Of a DNA stretch of 57,831 nt, positions 39,601-47,090 are shown piece after piece. The stretch is from positions 1-57,831 of the forward strand of contig JAGCPH010000051.1 in NCBI GenBank assembly GCA_017645275.1, read 5' to 3'. Positions within the stretch are counted from its first letter, which is position 1. Every line of letters starts with the position of its first letter. The notes beneath the pieces are model-generated. The model searched no databases. It was not told the DNA's origin and saw only the letters and a list, made by a program, of their open reading frames with translations. This DNA comes from Bacteroidales bacterium (lineage in GTDB: Bacteria; Bacteroidota; Bacteroidia; Bacteroidales; F082). Position numbers and translations under genes: made by a program.

Positions 39601-40001
39601 TGGAAGTGGGAGAGAATGTGCTGAGCATGAGGGCGTGGGATACGCACGGCAATAGCAATACGGCTTCTATTACAGTGAATGTCGCTGATAATGAATCAGT
39701 TAAGACGATGCATAATGTGGTTAATTATCCAAACCCGTTTAGCGAAAGCACCTGCATTACAATTGATTATGACAAAAACAATGTAACGGTAGACGTAGAT
39801 ATTCAAATATTTGATATAGCAGGCAGAATGGTTAACACGTTGGAATATAAGGACTTGAATGCTTATAATCTGAAATTGCAATGGGATGGAAGAGATGGGG
39901 CAGGACGTCATCTGCCGGCGGGAGTATATATATATAAGGTATATCTGACGGATTCTGAAGGCTTTGAAAGCAATACGTCGCAGAGGATGATAATTTTGTA
40001 A
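36687..40001 (+). CDS. Second PorU-like C25 peptidase
   Basis: A 1104-residue paralogue of the preceding porU with the same layout: signal peptide (RKWLNILLYVGLMMFGTAAEA), N-terminal region, C25 domain with His626 (YLGHGGVKG) and Cys660 (TGTCEFSAFD), 34 residues apart as in the first copy, and a C-terminal FlgD-like domain (NYPNPFSEST..., WDGRDGAGRHLPAGVYIYKV). Catalytic residues are intact, so it is probably active. The two genes overlap by four bases (ATGA). Role unknown: a second sortase, a partner of the first, or a cargo-specific form. Confidence 0.85.
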   Translation: MRKWLNILLYVGLMMFGTAAEAQSYATNSVLKDGSIYKIGVVKDGVYRITFDELTTAGIDVNTLNLNKISMFGNVNGMLPEGNDIAAYDDLTEMDIMVDTNGILFYGQGPIAWTRLGDKYAYHSNYYSDTTFYFLKIDNQDDGKRMQYQPQEADDYQAVITDFVDKQYHEIDRHNYYHRGRKWFGETVNIDDGEIKIPFVFKNVLTEYQGSVDICFIGASKTDGTKARLKVNGIQLGDDINIQAAGTYSFGVEKTINAAFTPLGDDVEVELEIVSDNSAPYLGLDYISVNARRSLSYVGEQLQFGFNRLTHPIVELVSITDVGDGAVILDVSSPLSPKIQEFSMSGDVVGFKYLMSGSKDYVLYKDADILNVVSIQHIDNQNIHSITNAEMLIITDKIFAEQAQAIKAIHEEDEGLLTKVVFIDEIYNEFSSGSLDITAIRNFVKMVYQRSADLRYVLLLGRGTNDYKNVEGYGFNFVPPYEAMNSVNENTAYVTDDYFGLMDEDEGDSCEGLMDVCVSRMPVLTPEEADVAVDKIRRYMYDAKTRGEWRNEMLLVADDKKMYARNSDAIEAVVDTMNTTANISKIYADSYVRQKLSDGSYCYPDATASLIEKFNEGIMMMTYLGHGGVKGLSASNLFKVKDIESLTNYYKLPLVVTGTCEFSAFDNASLVSAGEILYKMDNGGAIAMYTTARPTQADINKNVVKAFVVHTYENGNIKNLTMGDVALMTKKENKNNSANYLSYVMFGDPALRFVYPDNKVVIDAVNGMPTSQRLSVAPMDTLMVEGRVTNSIGALDASFNGIVYVKMFDNKSTCNTLNNAGESGNDYTYTNYSDVLYDGCFSVVNGMFSCHFAVPRNVNNQDGDAKLSFYAMDTINGIEANTFFKNIKVDGNPTVLPDIEGPEINLTWNDGHLSAALHDPQGICHYNSMLGRDIVLQIESGNFYKSLIVNDEFEQNIDDFTSGRVEIDLDFLEVGENVLSMRAWDTHGNSNTASITVNVADNESVKTMHNVVNYPNPFSESTCITIDYDKNNVTVDVDIQIFDIAGRMVNTLEYKDLNAYNLKLQWDGRDGAGRHLPAGVYIYKVYLTDSEGFESNTSQRMIIL

Positions 40002-40059
40002 TAAAAATAAAAATCTGACAATATTTTAGAAATAATTACGTTTTAAACGATAAATGTAT

Positions 40060-40080
40060 TAATTTTGCAAAATAATTTTG
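40060..40080 (+). promoter_or_regulatory. Two tandem -7 boxes before porV
   Basis: TAATTTTG occurs at 40060-40067 and again at 40073-40080, both matching TAnnTTTG, ending 18 and 5 bases before the porV ATG. No -33 TTTG is visible for either. Confidence 0.5.
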
Positions 40081-40085
40081 AGTAT

Positions 40086-41315
40086 ATGATAAGAAAATCG
40101 TTAGTTGTTTTTATGGCTCTTTTGATGACTGGGTTCATCGCAAAGGCACAGCAGCAGGAAACAGGTCAAAACCTGGACTACAATGTGATTTCAACGGCAG
40201 TTCCGTTTATGATTATTGCGCCTGACGCACGTTCGGCCGGTATGGGTGATATTGGTGTTTCAACCTCGCCAGATGTGTATTCTATGCACTGGAATCCGGC
40301 AAAATATGCCTTTATGGAAGATGACTTCAGTATCGGTTTGGCATACAGCCCTTGGTTGAGGAAGCTTGTTCCTGATATGAACATTGCGTATCTCGCTGTT
40401 TCTAAGCGTGTCAGCAAAAAGTCAACAATAGCAGGATCGTTGAAATATTTTTCACTCGGTGAGATCAATTTCCGTGACGAATATAACAATGACAAGGGAA
40501 CATATTCACCTAACGAGTTCTCGGTAGACCTTTGTTATTCAAGAAAATTGGGCGATTACTTATCAGCATCAGTGGCTGGACGTTTTATCTATTCACATCT
40601 TACTCAAGGAGTTACGAATTATTCAAGAGCTGCATGGTCGATAGCTGCCGACATTGCGGTTTACTACCAGCGTCCAGTGTACTTCAACACCATCGATGGT
40701 GAGTTTTCTTGGGGTGTTGCAATCACCAACATGGGTAGCAAGATGAGCTATACTGATGCTAACTCAAGAACCGATTTTATTCCGACAAACTTGCGTTTGG
40801 GTCCATCGTTGAAACTCAATATCGATGAGTTCAACTCATTGGCTTTCTCATTCGACCTCAATAAGTTGCTTGTCCCGACACCACCTATTTATGCAAAAGA
40901 TGCTGATGGCGCTTTGATTCCTGATGGCAATGGCGGATTCGTTATTGAAAAAGGTAAGAATCCTAATGTGTCAATGCTTCAGGGTATGTTCCAGTCATTC
41001 TACGATGCTCCGGGCGGATTTAGCGAGGAGCTGAAGGAAATCACAATCGGTATCGGTGCTGAATATTGGTACAACAAGATTTTCGCAGTGCGTGCAGGTT
41101 TCTTCCATGAGTCTAAGATGAAAGGTAACCGTCGTTATCTTACATTTGGCGCCGGATTGCGTTACAATGTGTTTGCCCTCGATGTATCATACCTCGTGCC
41201 AGTCAACAATTCTTCAACATCAGGCACCAACCCATTGGAAGGCACATTGCGTTTCGACCTCACATTCAATATCAACAAGTGGGGTGCAAACACAAAACTT
41301 GAGAAAGTTGACTAA
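40086..41315 (+). CDS. porV: Type IX secretion outer-membrane protein PorV
   Basis: A 409-residue barrel protein with a signal peptide (RKSLVVFMALLMTGFIAKAQ) and the family block FMIIAPDARSAGMGDIGVST...MHWNPAKYAF, ending in a beta-strand KWGANTKLEKVD. PorV (LptO) collects cargo from the SprA translocon and delivers it to PorU. The start 40086 is used since the upstream in-frame TTG at 40065 is within the promoter. Its place behind porU is the usual T9SS arrangement. Confidence 0.93.
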   Translation: MIRKSLVVFMALLMTGFIAKAQQQETGQNLDYNVISTAVPFMIIAPDARSAGMGDIGVSTSPDVYSMHWNPAKYAFMEDDFSIGLAYSPWLRKLVPDMNIAYLAVSKRVSKKSTIAGSLKYFSLGEINFRDEYNNDKGTYSPNEFSVDLCYSRKLGDYLSASVAGRFIYSHLTQGVTNYSRAAWSIAADIAVYYQRPVYFNTIDGEFSWGVAITNMGSKMSYTDANSRTDFIPTNLRLGPSLKLNIDEFNSLAFSFDLNKLLVPTPPIYAKDADGALIPDGNGGFVIEKGKNPNVSMLQGMFQSFYDAPGGFSEELKEITIGIGAEYWYNKIFAVRAGFFHESKMKGNRRYLTFGAGLRYNVFALDVSYLVPVNNSSTSGTNPLEGTLRFDLTFNINKWGANTKLEKVD

Positions 41316-41371
41316 AATGGCGTAAAATCACCTCGAAAAGAGGCTCGACCAACGAAATACGTATTAAACAG

Positions 41372-41407
41372 GAGAGATGTCGGAAAACGATGTCTCTCTT
41401 TTGTTTT
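41372..41407 (+). terminator. Terminator behind porV
   Basis: GAGAGATGTCG (41372-41382) pairs with CGATGTCTCTC (41388-41398), eleven base pairs including two G-T pairs, loop GAAAA, then TTTTGTTTT. Confidence 0.85.
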
Positions 41408-41531
41408 ACTGGTGCTGGCATAAATGTTAAAAAAATTTAGTTAAAATTTATTAACATTAGAAAAACATAGAAACTTCGATTTTGTCTTAATAATATCTTG
41501 ATGGTCATTTTGTTATGGCGATGACCAAAAC

Positions 41532-41554
41532 TTAGTCGTTTTTCATACGACTAA
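41532..41554. promoter_or_regulatory. Inverted repeat over the -33 region of the surface-protein gene
   Basis: TTAGTCGT and ACGACTAA are perfect 8-base inverted repeats with a 7-base spacer. They end 16 bases before the TAATTTTG box at 41571, so they cover the place of the -33 box. An operator is possible; a weak terminator (TTCTTTTG follows) is the alternative. Confidence 0.45.
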
Positions 41555-41570
41555 TTCTTTTGAGTGCCCG

Positions 41571-41578
41571 TAATTTTG
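41571..41578 (+). promoter_or_regulatory. -7 promoter box of the surface-protein gene
   Basis: TAATTTTG fits TAnnTTTG and lies 27 bases before ATG 41606; it also shows that upstream in-frame codons from 41564 are not translated. Confidence 0.55.
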
Positions 41579-41605
41579 CCAAAAGTTTTAAACGTAAAAA
41601 GCAAA

Positions 41606-43432
41606 ATGAAAAGATCAAGATTGAAAATTGAGGCTTTGATTATGTCAACAATGATTGCGGTGGTGTTGCTGGTGCCGTTGTCATCATATGGTCAAGGCGG
41701 CAGGACGGATGGATTCTTCAGCAATGGTTCAGATGGTTATGGAAACCGAGATGAAGGCGCCACGGAAGTGACGGCTGGCATCACAAACGACGCGATGGGA
41801 GCGCCTTTGGGTAGCGGATTGTTTATAATGACATCGGTAGGAGTGGGCTATGTGCTTATTAAGAAACGAAAACGAGCACTGAAGACTCTTGCGATTTTGT
41901 CATTGGCTGTTCTTACAACACAATGTAAGAAACATCAGAAGGAGGTTTTGCCTATTGACAACCGTGTGAACATTATGCTGTCTGTGAGTGATAATTCCAA
42001 GATTGATGTGGACCCGACCAATGGCGCTATTGCTTTTATCGACGGTGACGAAATAATTGTGGCCAACGACGGACGATATGTAGGGAAGCTGACCTATGAT
42101 GACGGCATGTTCTACGGTTCAATTACAGAGCCGTCACAAGATGACTATTTGCATTTCTATAACCTTGGTAATGTGCCAGTTATGGGACTGGAAGAAGGTG
42201 TCAGTACCGGCTGTTCGGTGAGTATCTCGGACCAGATTAATGGTTTGCCTTTGATATCATATGGACATTCTTATGAGAAATATAAAGAGGGGACGGTAGC
42301 ATACGAGGCTTGGTTGTGCAACAAATGTGCCTTGGTGAAATTCAACGTAACCACGCTGTCGACTTATGCCGCCACTTGCATAACTGGAATGAACAATAAA
42401 GTCACTGTGGATTTTTCCGATGCCTCGTTCAATTACAGTATTGATAATGACGGAAAGATAGCGCTGGCACCTGGAAATGGTGAGAGATGGGCGATATTGT
42501 TGCCTCAGGGTGATGTAGCTGCGGGAAATGAAGGCTCGGCGTTCTCGGGACGTTACACTGGCAATAGGGCCGCTGTACCTGAGATACACGCCGACGAACT
42601 ACTCGATAACGGTATTGATGTGATAATGAATACGTTGACTCAACCTGAAGGTGCGCTGAATGGCTTGTTTACAATCAATGAAGATGGGAAACAAGTGGTT
42701 TTTGCCAAATCCAACCTGTCATACGTAAAAGCAAGTCGTGAATGGAAATTCAGGAACAACCAGTATTCTACTGTGGAAGGTGACCAACAGTCTATAGGTC
42801 AGAACTGTAGTGCGTTGTCAACCATTACTACATTTGCTTGGGGACAGACAGGCTATAACCATGGAGCTGTCAGCTATATGCCGTACGAGACCCCTACCAT
42901 CCAGGATGACTGCTTTGCATATGGCGATCCTATGGCTGATTTAAGTGACTACAGCGGCCAGGCAGATTGGGGATATGTCGTGATAACAAACGGCGGAAAT
43001 ATCAACAAACAGTGGCGTACTTTGACAATCGACGAATGGAATTACATTTTTACGGGTCGCCCTGATGCGTCAGAAAAATTTGGCAGAGCTATAATAAACA
43101 ACAAATACAAAGGTGTAGTAATCCTACCTGATGACTGGGTAGCGCCATACGCAAACTGTTTCACTGGTGGTGTTGATGTGGCGTGTGATGATAATAAATA
43201 TACATATAGCCAATGGCACCAGATGGAAGATGCGGGAGCTATATTCATGCCTTATGCCGGATACCGTTTCAATCAAGGAGCTTTCGGTGCCAACAGATTC
43301 GCTTTCTATTGGTCGAGCACCAATTATAACAATCGAAGAGCTTATGTGGTTAAGGTTACAGGAACACTATACGCTTTCAGACAGGACTATGACAAGATTA
43401 CAGGAGTGCCTGTGCGTTTGGTGTGTGAGTAA
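41606..43432 (+). CDS. Chimeric surface lipoprotein with fimbrillin-like and FISUMP-like parts
   Basis: A 608-residue protein with an odd order of parts. Residues 1-30 are a signal peptide ending SSYGQ; 31-64 are Gly/Asp-rich; 65-90 form a hydrophobic helix (APLGSGLFIMTSVGVGYVLI) capped by KKRKR, like the C-terminal tail of small exported Bacteroidales proteins; residues 91-107 then look like a new lipoprotein signal (LAILSLAVLTTQC). The middle (about 115-360) resembles fimbrillin-like repeats (VNIMLSVSDNSKIDV, FIDGDEIIVANDGRYVG), and the C-terminal 220 residues resemble FISUMP/paralogous-domain proteins (KQVVFAKSNLSYV, WRTLTIDEWNYIF, FYWSSTNYNNRRAYVV). It may be a fusion of two genes. Function unknown. 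Confidence 0.7.
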   Translation: MKRSRLKIEALIMSTMIAVVLLVPLSSYGQGGRTDGFFSNGSDGYGNRDEGATEVTAGITNDAMGAPLGSGLFIMTSVGVGYVLIKKRKRALKTLAILSLAVLTTQCKKHQKEVLPIDNRVNIMLSVSDNSKIDVDPTNGAIAFIDGDEIIVANDGRYVGKLTYDDGMFYGSITEPSQDDYLHFYNLGNVPVMGLEEGVSTGCSVSISDQINGLPLISYGHSYEKYKEGTVAYEAWLCNKCALVKFNVTTLSTYAATCITGMNNKVTVDFSDASFNYSIDNDGKIALAPGNGERWAILLPQGDVAAGNEGSAFSGRYTGNRAAVPEIHADELLDNGIDVIMNTLTQPEGALNGLFTINEDGKQVVFAKSNLSYVKASREWKFRNNQYSTVEGDQQSIGQNCSALSTITTFAWGQTGYNHGAVSYMPYETPTIQDDCFAYGDPMADLSDYSGQADWGYVVITNGGNINKQWRTLTIDEWNYIFTGRPDASEKFGRAIINNKYKGVVILPDDWVAPYANCFTGGVDVACDDNKYTYSQWHQMEDAGAIFMPYAGYRFNQGAFGANRFAFYWSSTNYNNRRAYVVKVTGTLYAFRQDYDKITGVPVRLVCE

Positions 43433-43441
43433 GGGCGATGT

Positions 43442-45259
43442 TTAGCGTTTGATGAAACGTTTTGTGACGGTTTTATCACCTGAAATCATGATGAAATACA
43501 TGCCGCTGGTGAGATCGGTGCAGTCAATTTGGACAACATCATCATTGGAGGCTGTCATTGATGGGATTTCTTGCCCTAAGACATTGATAATCTTGACACT
43601 GTGAATGTGGTGGCCTTCAATATAAAGTGTGTTGTCAGTGGGGTTGGGGTACACTTTGAAGTCATTATAACCGTATATCTCACCGACGCCGATGTTGCCG
43701 GTCACAGGGATTGCGCTTTCGTATCGGTAAAATTCCTGCTTGGTGGCGACCACTTTCACGACAGCACCCTCATTAAAGGGTAGATGAAAGCTGAAGACCA
43801 TGGCGTCGCCGTTCGATTTGCCACGTGCAATAAGTTGATTGTCAACTGATAACGCTATTATGGCGCCTTCGTCAGCTTGTACTGTGATATGGGTGTCGTC
43901 GGGACGGATGCTCTCGGGATGCATCACCGTGAGATGTTGAGGCACTTCAGAATAGAGCTGTAAGAATGCGTCGCCGAAATAATGGAACAGGTTATATGTA
44001 ACCGGCTTATAGCTGGCATTATATGGAAATGTTGATTGTTGCAGATAATACTTGCCATAAGCGTTGGCGAAAGCAGGATATTTGAAATCATATGATTGCG
44101 GACCGTAGTCTGGCATGAAGTCGGGGTAGAGGTAGTCGAAGAAGCCCCAGACGTAGGTGTCGTTGACGTATGAATATGATAATTGTGATGCCGCTATGAC
44201 ACCCACGGCGCCGTGTTGACTGCGCAGAAAACGTTCGGCGAGGCAGTCGGAACCGCCGTCACCGTAGCTGAAGTCGCCGGTCTGGCAGTTGGCCGACATG
44301 ATGAATGATAACTTTTCGTTGTTGAGACTATTTATAAGGCTGTTGCTGAAGTAAGGCTCTCCCCAAGTCTGGAAGGTGCCGTGGTCGCGATGAATGAACA
44401 GATATGTGCCGTCTTCAAGCGCTTGGGTGATATTGTCGGCGTCGCCGTTCCAGTCGGTAAGATACGACATGGTGGCAGGGATGTAGCTGAGTCCGTCGGG
44501 ACCGAAATAACTGAGCACGTCATCCGTTCTTTGACCTGTTGACCAAACAGAGTCGGGCGTGCCTTGGTGTATGGCGTTGATGTGGATGACGTCTTTGCCT
44601 TGTTGTTCGAGGTATCCTGCTATTATCTCGGTGCATAGCTGGAACCACCGTGAGCGTTGGTAGCCCATGGCAGTGACCGGATGGTTGTAGTAATACTCGT
44701 CGTTGTACGGATGACGCTCATATTCTATTGTCTTTTGCACCATCAGCTGTGCCTCGTCGCCGTTGGCTGCCGGCATGCGAGCTATCACCATGTCGGGCAG
44801 GGCGTCGCTGGTGAAGTCGACTATGCGGTTGTCGGCAAGATACGGTTCGTAGGCCTGGCCTTCAGGGTGGTTTGTGAGAGCAAATGACGTGATTCCTTTA
44901 GCCGGGTCTGAGTCGTAGTCGCCCAGCAGTAATACCGCTACAGGCGCGGGGTTCCATTCCTGTTGGGTGTGTCGCAGGAATGTTCTCAACGAGTCGGGAT
45001 GATTGACGCTTACCTCGCTCATTGTCAGTACCTTGGTGATTATGCCTTGTTCTTCACGGAAGTTGCGTAGAGTGTCGGCCCATGACTTTATCAAGGTGTC
45101 GTCTGGCGTGATGATGAGGTAGTCGCAGCCGTCGCGGCGGGTGTCGTCGATGGGAGTGGAGCGGGGGACGTTAAAGAAATCAGGGATCTGGGCAGAAACA
45201 GTGTGGCTGATTGTTAAAACCAGCAACAGTGAAAATAATATTTTTGTTAGTTTCTGCAT
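43442..45259 (-). CDS. Gingipain-like C25 cysteine protease with T9SS sorting tail
   Basis: A 605-residue secreted protease. Signal peptide (QKLTKILFSLLLVLTISHTVSA), gingipain propeptide-like and N-terminal domain (CDYLIITPDDTLIKSWADTL), C25 catalytic residues His293 (HRDHGTF) and Cys325 (SANCQTGDF), then an Ig-like part and a type A T9SS tail (VYPNPTDNTLYIEG...TSGMYFIMI...KRFIKR). It should be exported by the T9SS and anchored by PorU, whose gene is 9 kb away. ATG 45259 is chosen: the longer frame to 45325 translates an extragenic repeat. It is convergent with the preceding gene, nine bases apart. Confidence 0.9.
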   Translation of the reverse strand: MQKLTKILFSLLLVLTISHTVSAQIPDFFNVPRSTPIDDTRRDGCDYLIITPDDTLIKSWADTLRNFREEQGIITKVLTMSEVSVNHPDSLRTFLRHTQQEWNPAPVAVLLLGDYDSDPAKGITSFALTNHPEGQAYEPYLADNRIVDFTSDALPDMVIARMPAANGDEAQLMVQKTIEYERHPYNDEYYYNHPVTAMGYQRSRWFQLCTEIIAGYLEQQGKDVIHINAIHQGTPDSVWSTGQRTDDVLSYFGPDGLSYIPATMSYLTDWNGDADNITQALEDGTYLFIHRDHGTFQTWGEPYFSNSLINSLNNEKLSFIMSANCQTGDFSYGDGGSDCLAERFLRSQHGAVGVIAASQLSYSYVNDTYVWGFFDYLYPDFMPDYGPQSYDFKYPAFANAYGKYYLQQSTFPYNASYKPVTYNLFHYFGDAFLQLYSEVPQHLTVMHPESIRPDDTHITVQADEGAIIALSVDNQLIARGKSNGDAMVFSFHLPFNEGAVVKVVATKQEFYRYESAIPVTGNIGVGEIYGYNDFKVYPNPTDNTLYIEGHHIHSVKIINVLGQEIPSMTASNDDVVQIDCTDLTSGMYFIMISGDKTVTKRFIKR

Positions 45260-45268
45260 AATTTGTAT

Positions 45269-45297
45269 GAGATTCCTCGCTGCGCTCGGAATGACAG
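45269..45297. repeat. Extragenic repeat of the VIPSAARNL type
   Basis: On the minus strand it reads GTCATTCCGAGCGCAGCGAG and on through GAATCTC. This is a form of a sequence common between genes in many bacteria, often mistranslated as VIPSAARNL. Here it lies in the 5' leader of the gingipain-like gene. Confidence 0.7.
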
Positions 45298-45301
45298 ATT
45301 G

Positions 45302-45309
45302 CAAAAATA
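45302..45309 (-). promoter_or_regulatory. -7 promoter box of the gingipain-like gene
   Basis: Minus-strand TATTTTTG fits TAnnTTTG, 42 bases before ATG 45259. It begins right behind the T-run of the rpmH terminator. Confidence 0.5.
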
Positions 45310-45310
45310 C

Positions 45311-45346
45311 AAAAAAAAGAGACAACGTGATGCTGTCTCTTTTTTA
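45311..45346 (-). terminator. Terminator behind rpmH, possibly bidirectional
   Basis: AGAGACA (45318-45324) and TGTCTCT (45334-45340) form the stem around a nine-base loop, flanked by runs of A and T, so it can work in both directions; on the minus strand it ends the rpmH transcript. Confidence 0.85.
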
Positions 45347-45384
45347 ACCTTAAATAATTAATTATTAGGTACGGCTTCGCAGAA

Positions 45385-45531
45385 TCAATACTCGTCAGAT
45401 ACTGTGAGTTTCTTTCTGCCTTTAGCGCGGCGGGCTTTCAAAACCTTGCGACCGTTGGCAGTTGCCATTCTCTCTCTGAAACCGTGTTTGTTCTTGCGTC
45501 TTCTGTTCGATGGTTGAAATGTACGTTTCAT
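45385..45531 (-). CDS. rpmH: 50S ribosomal protein L34
   Basis: A 48-residue basic protein starting [20 protein letters not shown], with [21 protein letters not shown], the L34 signature. It stands alone, away from rnpA and dnaA, with its own promoter box and terminator. Confidence 0.97.
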   Translation of the reverse strand: MKRTFQPSNRRRKNKHGFRERMATANGRKVLKARRAKGRKKLTVSDEY

Positions 45532-45573
45532 TGTATTATCTTATTTTTATTTTTTATCCTAAAATTCGGACTG

Positions 45574-45604
45574 CAAAATTACACAATTTTTTAATACGTA
45601 CAAC
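45574..45604 (-). promoter_or_regulatory. Promoter of rpmH
   Basis: Minus-strand TAATTTTG at 45574-45581 fits the -7 box, and GTTG, one base off TTTG, lies 19 bases upstream at 45601-45604, the right place for a -33 box. Confidence 0.6.
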
Positions 45605-45618
45605 ATTTTTTTGAAAAA

Positions 45619-47073
45619 TTATTTTTCAGGAACATTTTTCAATGTTTCAACCAGGAATTCCCAGAATGGAGCCACTGATTCGATGAGCAATGCCTCGTCT
45701 GGTGAGTGCGGGTGAACGAGTGTTGGGCCGAATGAAATCATATCCCAGTTAGGATATTTTGCGCCGAGGATACCGCATTCGAGACCGGCGTGGATGACCA
45801 TGACCTTAGGCTCTTTGCCGAATTTCTCTTTGTAGACCTTTTTCATCGTGGCGAGGATAGGGCTGTCGATGTTTGGTTTCCAGCCGTGGTATGAGCCGCT
45901 TGACTCTGCCACTGCGCCGTGTTCCTCCAACACTTTGCGGATCTCGTCGGCGAGCTGGTCTTTGAGTTCATCGACAAGTCCGCGTTGCAGTGAGCAGGTG
46001 ACGATTTTGCCGTCTTCCAACTTCACGAGAGCGAGGTTCGATGATGTCTCGACAGTGCCTTCGAAGTCTTTCGACATTCCGATGACGCCGTTCGGATATT
46101 TTGCGATGGCTTCCATCATGTTCTTGAAGGTCTTGTTGTCGATGACTTCCTTTGGCATCTCGGTCTCGACCATTGACACTATGAGGTCAGGCTCTGTCTC
46201 GGCGAACTGTTCTTTGACAGCTGTGTTGTATTCTTCGACGAGTTTCTTCATCTTCTCGGCTTTGTCGGCAGGGACGACCACTGTGGCAAACGACTCTCTT
46301 GGGATGGCGTTACGCAGGCTGCCTCCGTTGATGGTGGCGAGACGCACGCCGAACTTCTGTGACACCAATATTAATAAGGTGTTCATGAGTTTATTGGCAT
46401 TGCCTCTTCCGAGGTTGATGTCCATGCCAGAATGACCGCCTTTCAAACCTTTGACTATCAATTGGTAAGCTGCCATTCCGTCGGCCACTTTCTCCATCTT
46501 TGGAGTCCAGTAGGCGTTGGTGTCGATACCGCCGGCGCAACCCACGTAGAGCTCGCCTTCAGTCTCTGAGTCCATGTTGAGGAGGATGTCGCCTTTTAAC
46601 ACACCTGGTTCCAGCTTGTTGGCGCCTGTCATGCCAGTCTCTTCGTCGATGGTGAAGAGGCCTTCGATAGGACCATGTTCAAGGTTATTTGCTGCGAGGA
46701 CGCCCATTGCTGCTGCTGCTCCGAGACCGTCGTCAGCACCGAGAGTGGTGCCTTTAGCGCGTACCCAGCCGTTGTCGACGTAAGTCTCGATAGGATCTTT
46801 CTCGAAATCATGCACGGTGTCGGCGTTTTTCTGCGGCACCATGTCGAGGTGAGCCTGAAGGATCACACCTTTACGGTTCTCGTAACCTGGTGTGGCAGGT
46901 TTGCGGATGATGACGTTGCCGGCTTCGTCGACGATGGTCTCCAGGCCGAGGTCTTCACCCCATTTTTTCATGAAAGCGATAACCTGAGCTTCCTTCTTTG
47001 ACGGACGAGGGATGCGTGTCAGGCTGTAGAAGTTTTCAAATACTTCTTTTGGTTGTAATTCGTTGATACTCAT
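45619..47073 (-). CDS. pepD: Aminoacyl-histidine dipeptidase (cytosol non-specific dipeptidase, M20)
   Basis: A 484-residue M20-family metallopeptidase that cleaves dipeptides such as carnosine-type Xaa-His. Metal and active-site blocks are QAHLDMVPQKN, GTTLGADDGLGAAAAM and DEETGMTGA; KGGHSGMDIN lies in the dimerisation domain, and the last metal His is in FGPTLVHPHSPDE. It follows the hydrogenase-like gene by 17 bases and may share its transcript. Confidence 0.95.
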   Translation of the reverse strand: MSINELQPKEVFENFYSLTRIPRPSKKEAQVIAFMKKWGEDLGLETIVDEAGNVIIRKPATPGYENRKGVILQAHLDMVPQKNADTVHDFEKDPIETYVDNGWVRAKGTTLGADDGLGAAAAMGVLAANNLEHGPIEGLFTIDEETGMTGANKLEPGVLKGDILLNMDSETEGELYVGCAGGIDTNAYWTPKMEKVADGMAAYQLIVKGLKGGHSGMDINLGRGNANKLMNTLLILVSQKFGVRLATINGGSLRNAIPRESFATVVVPADKAEKMKKLVEEYNTAVKEQFAETEPDLIVSMVETEMPKEVIDNKTFKNMMEAIAKYPNGVIGMSKDFEGTVETSSNLALVKLEDGKIVTCSLQRGLVDELKDQLADEIRKVLEEHGAVAESSGSYHGWKPNIDSPILATMKKVYKEKFGKEPKVMVIHAGLECGILGAKYPNWDMISFGPTLVHPHSPDEALLIESVAPFWEFLVETLKNVPEK

Positions 47074-47090
47074 TTTGTTATATTTTAAAA

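Noticed and set aside
41564-41605. Earlier start of the chimeric surface protein
   Set aside because: The codons overlap the TAATTTTG promoter box and would hide the signal peptide.
45260-45325. N-terminal extension of the gingipain-like protein
   Set aside because: The added residues translate the VIPSAARNL-type repeat and lie before a proper signal peptide start; the -7 box is also inside this stretch.
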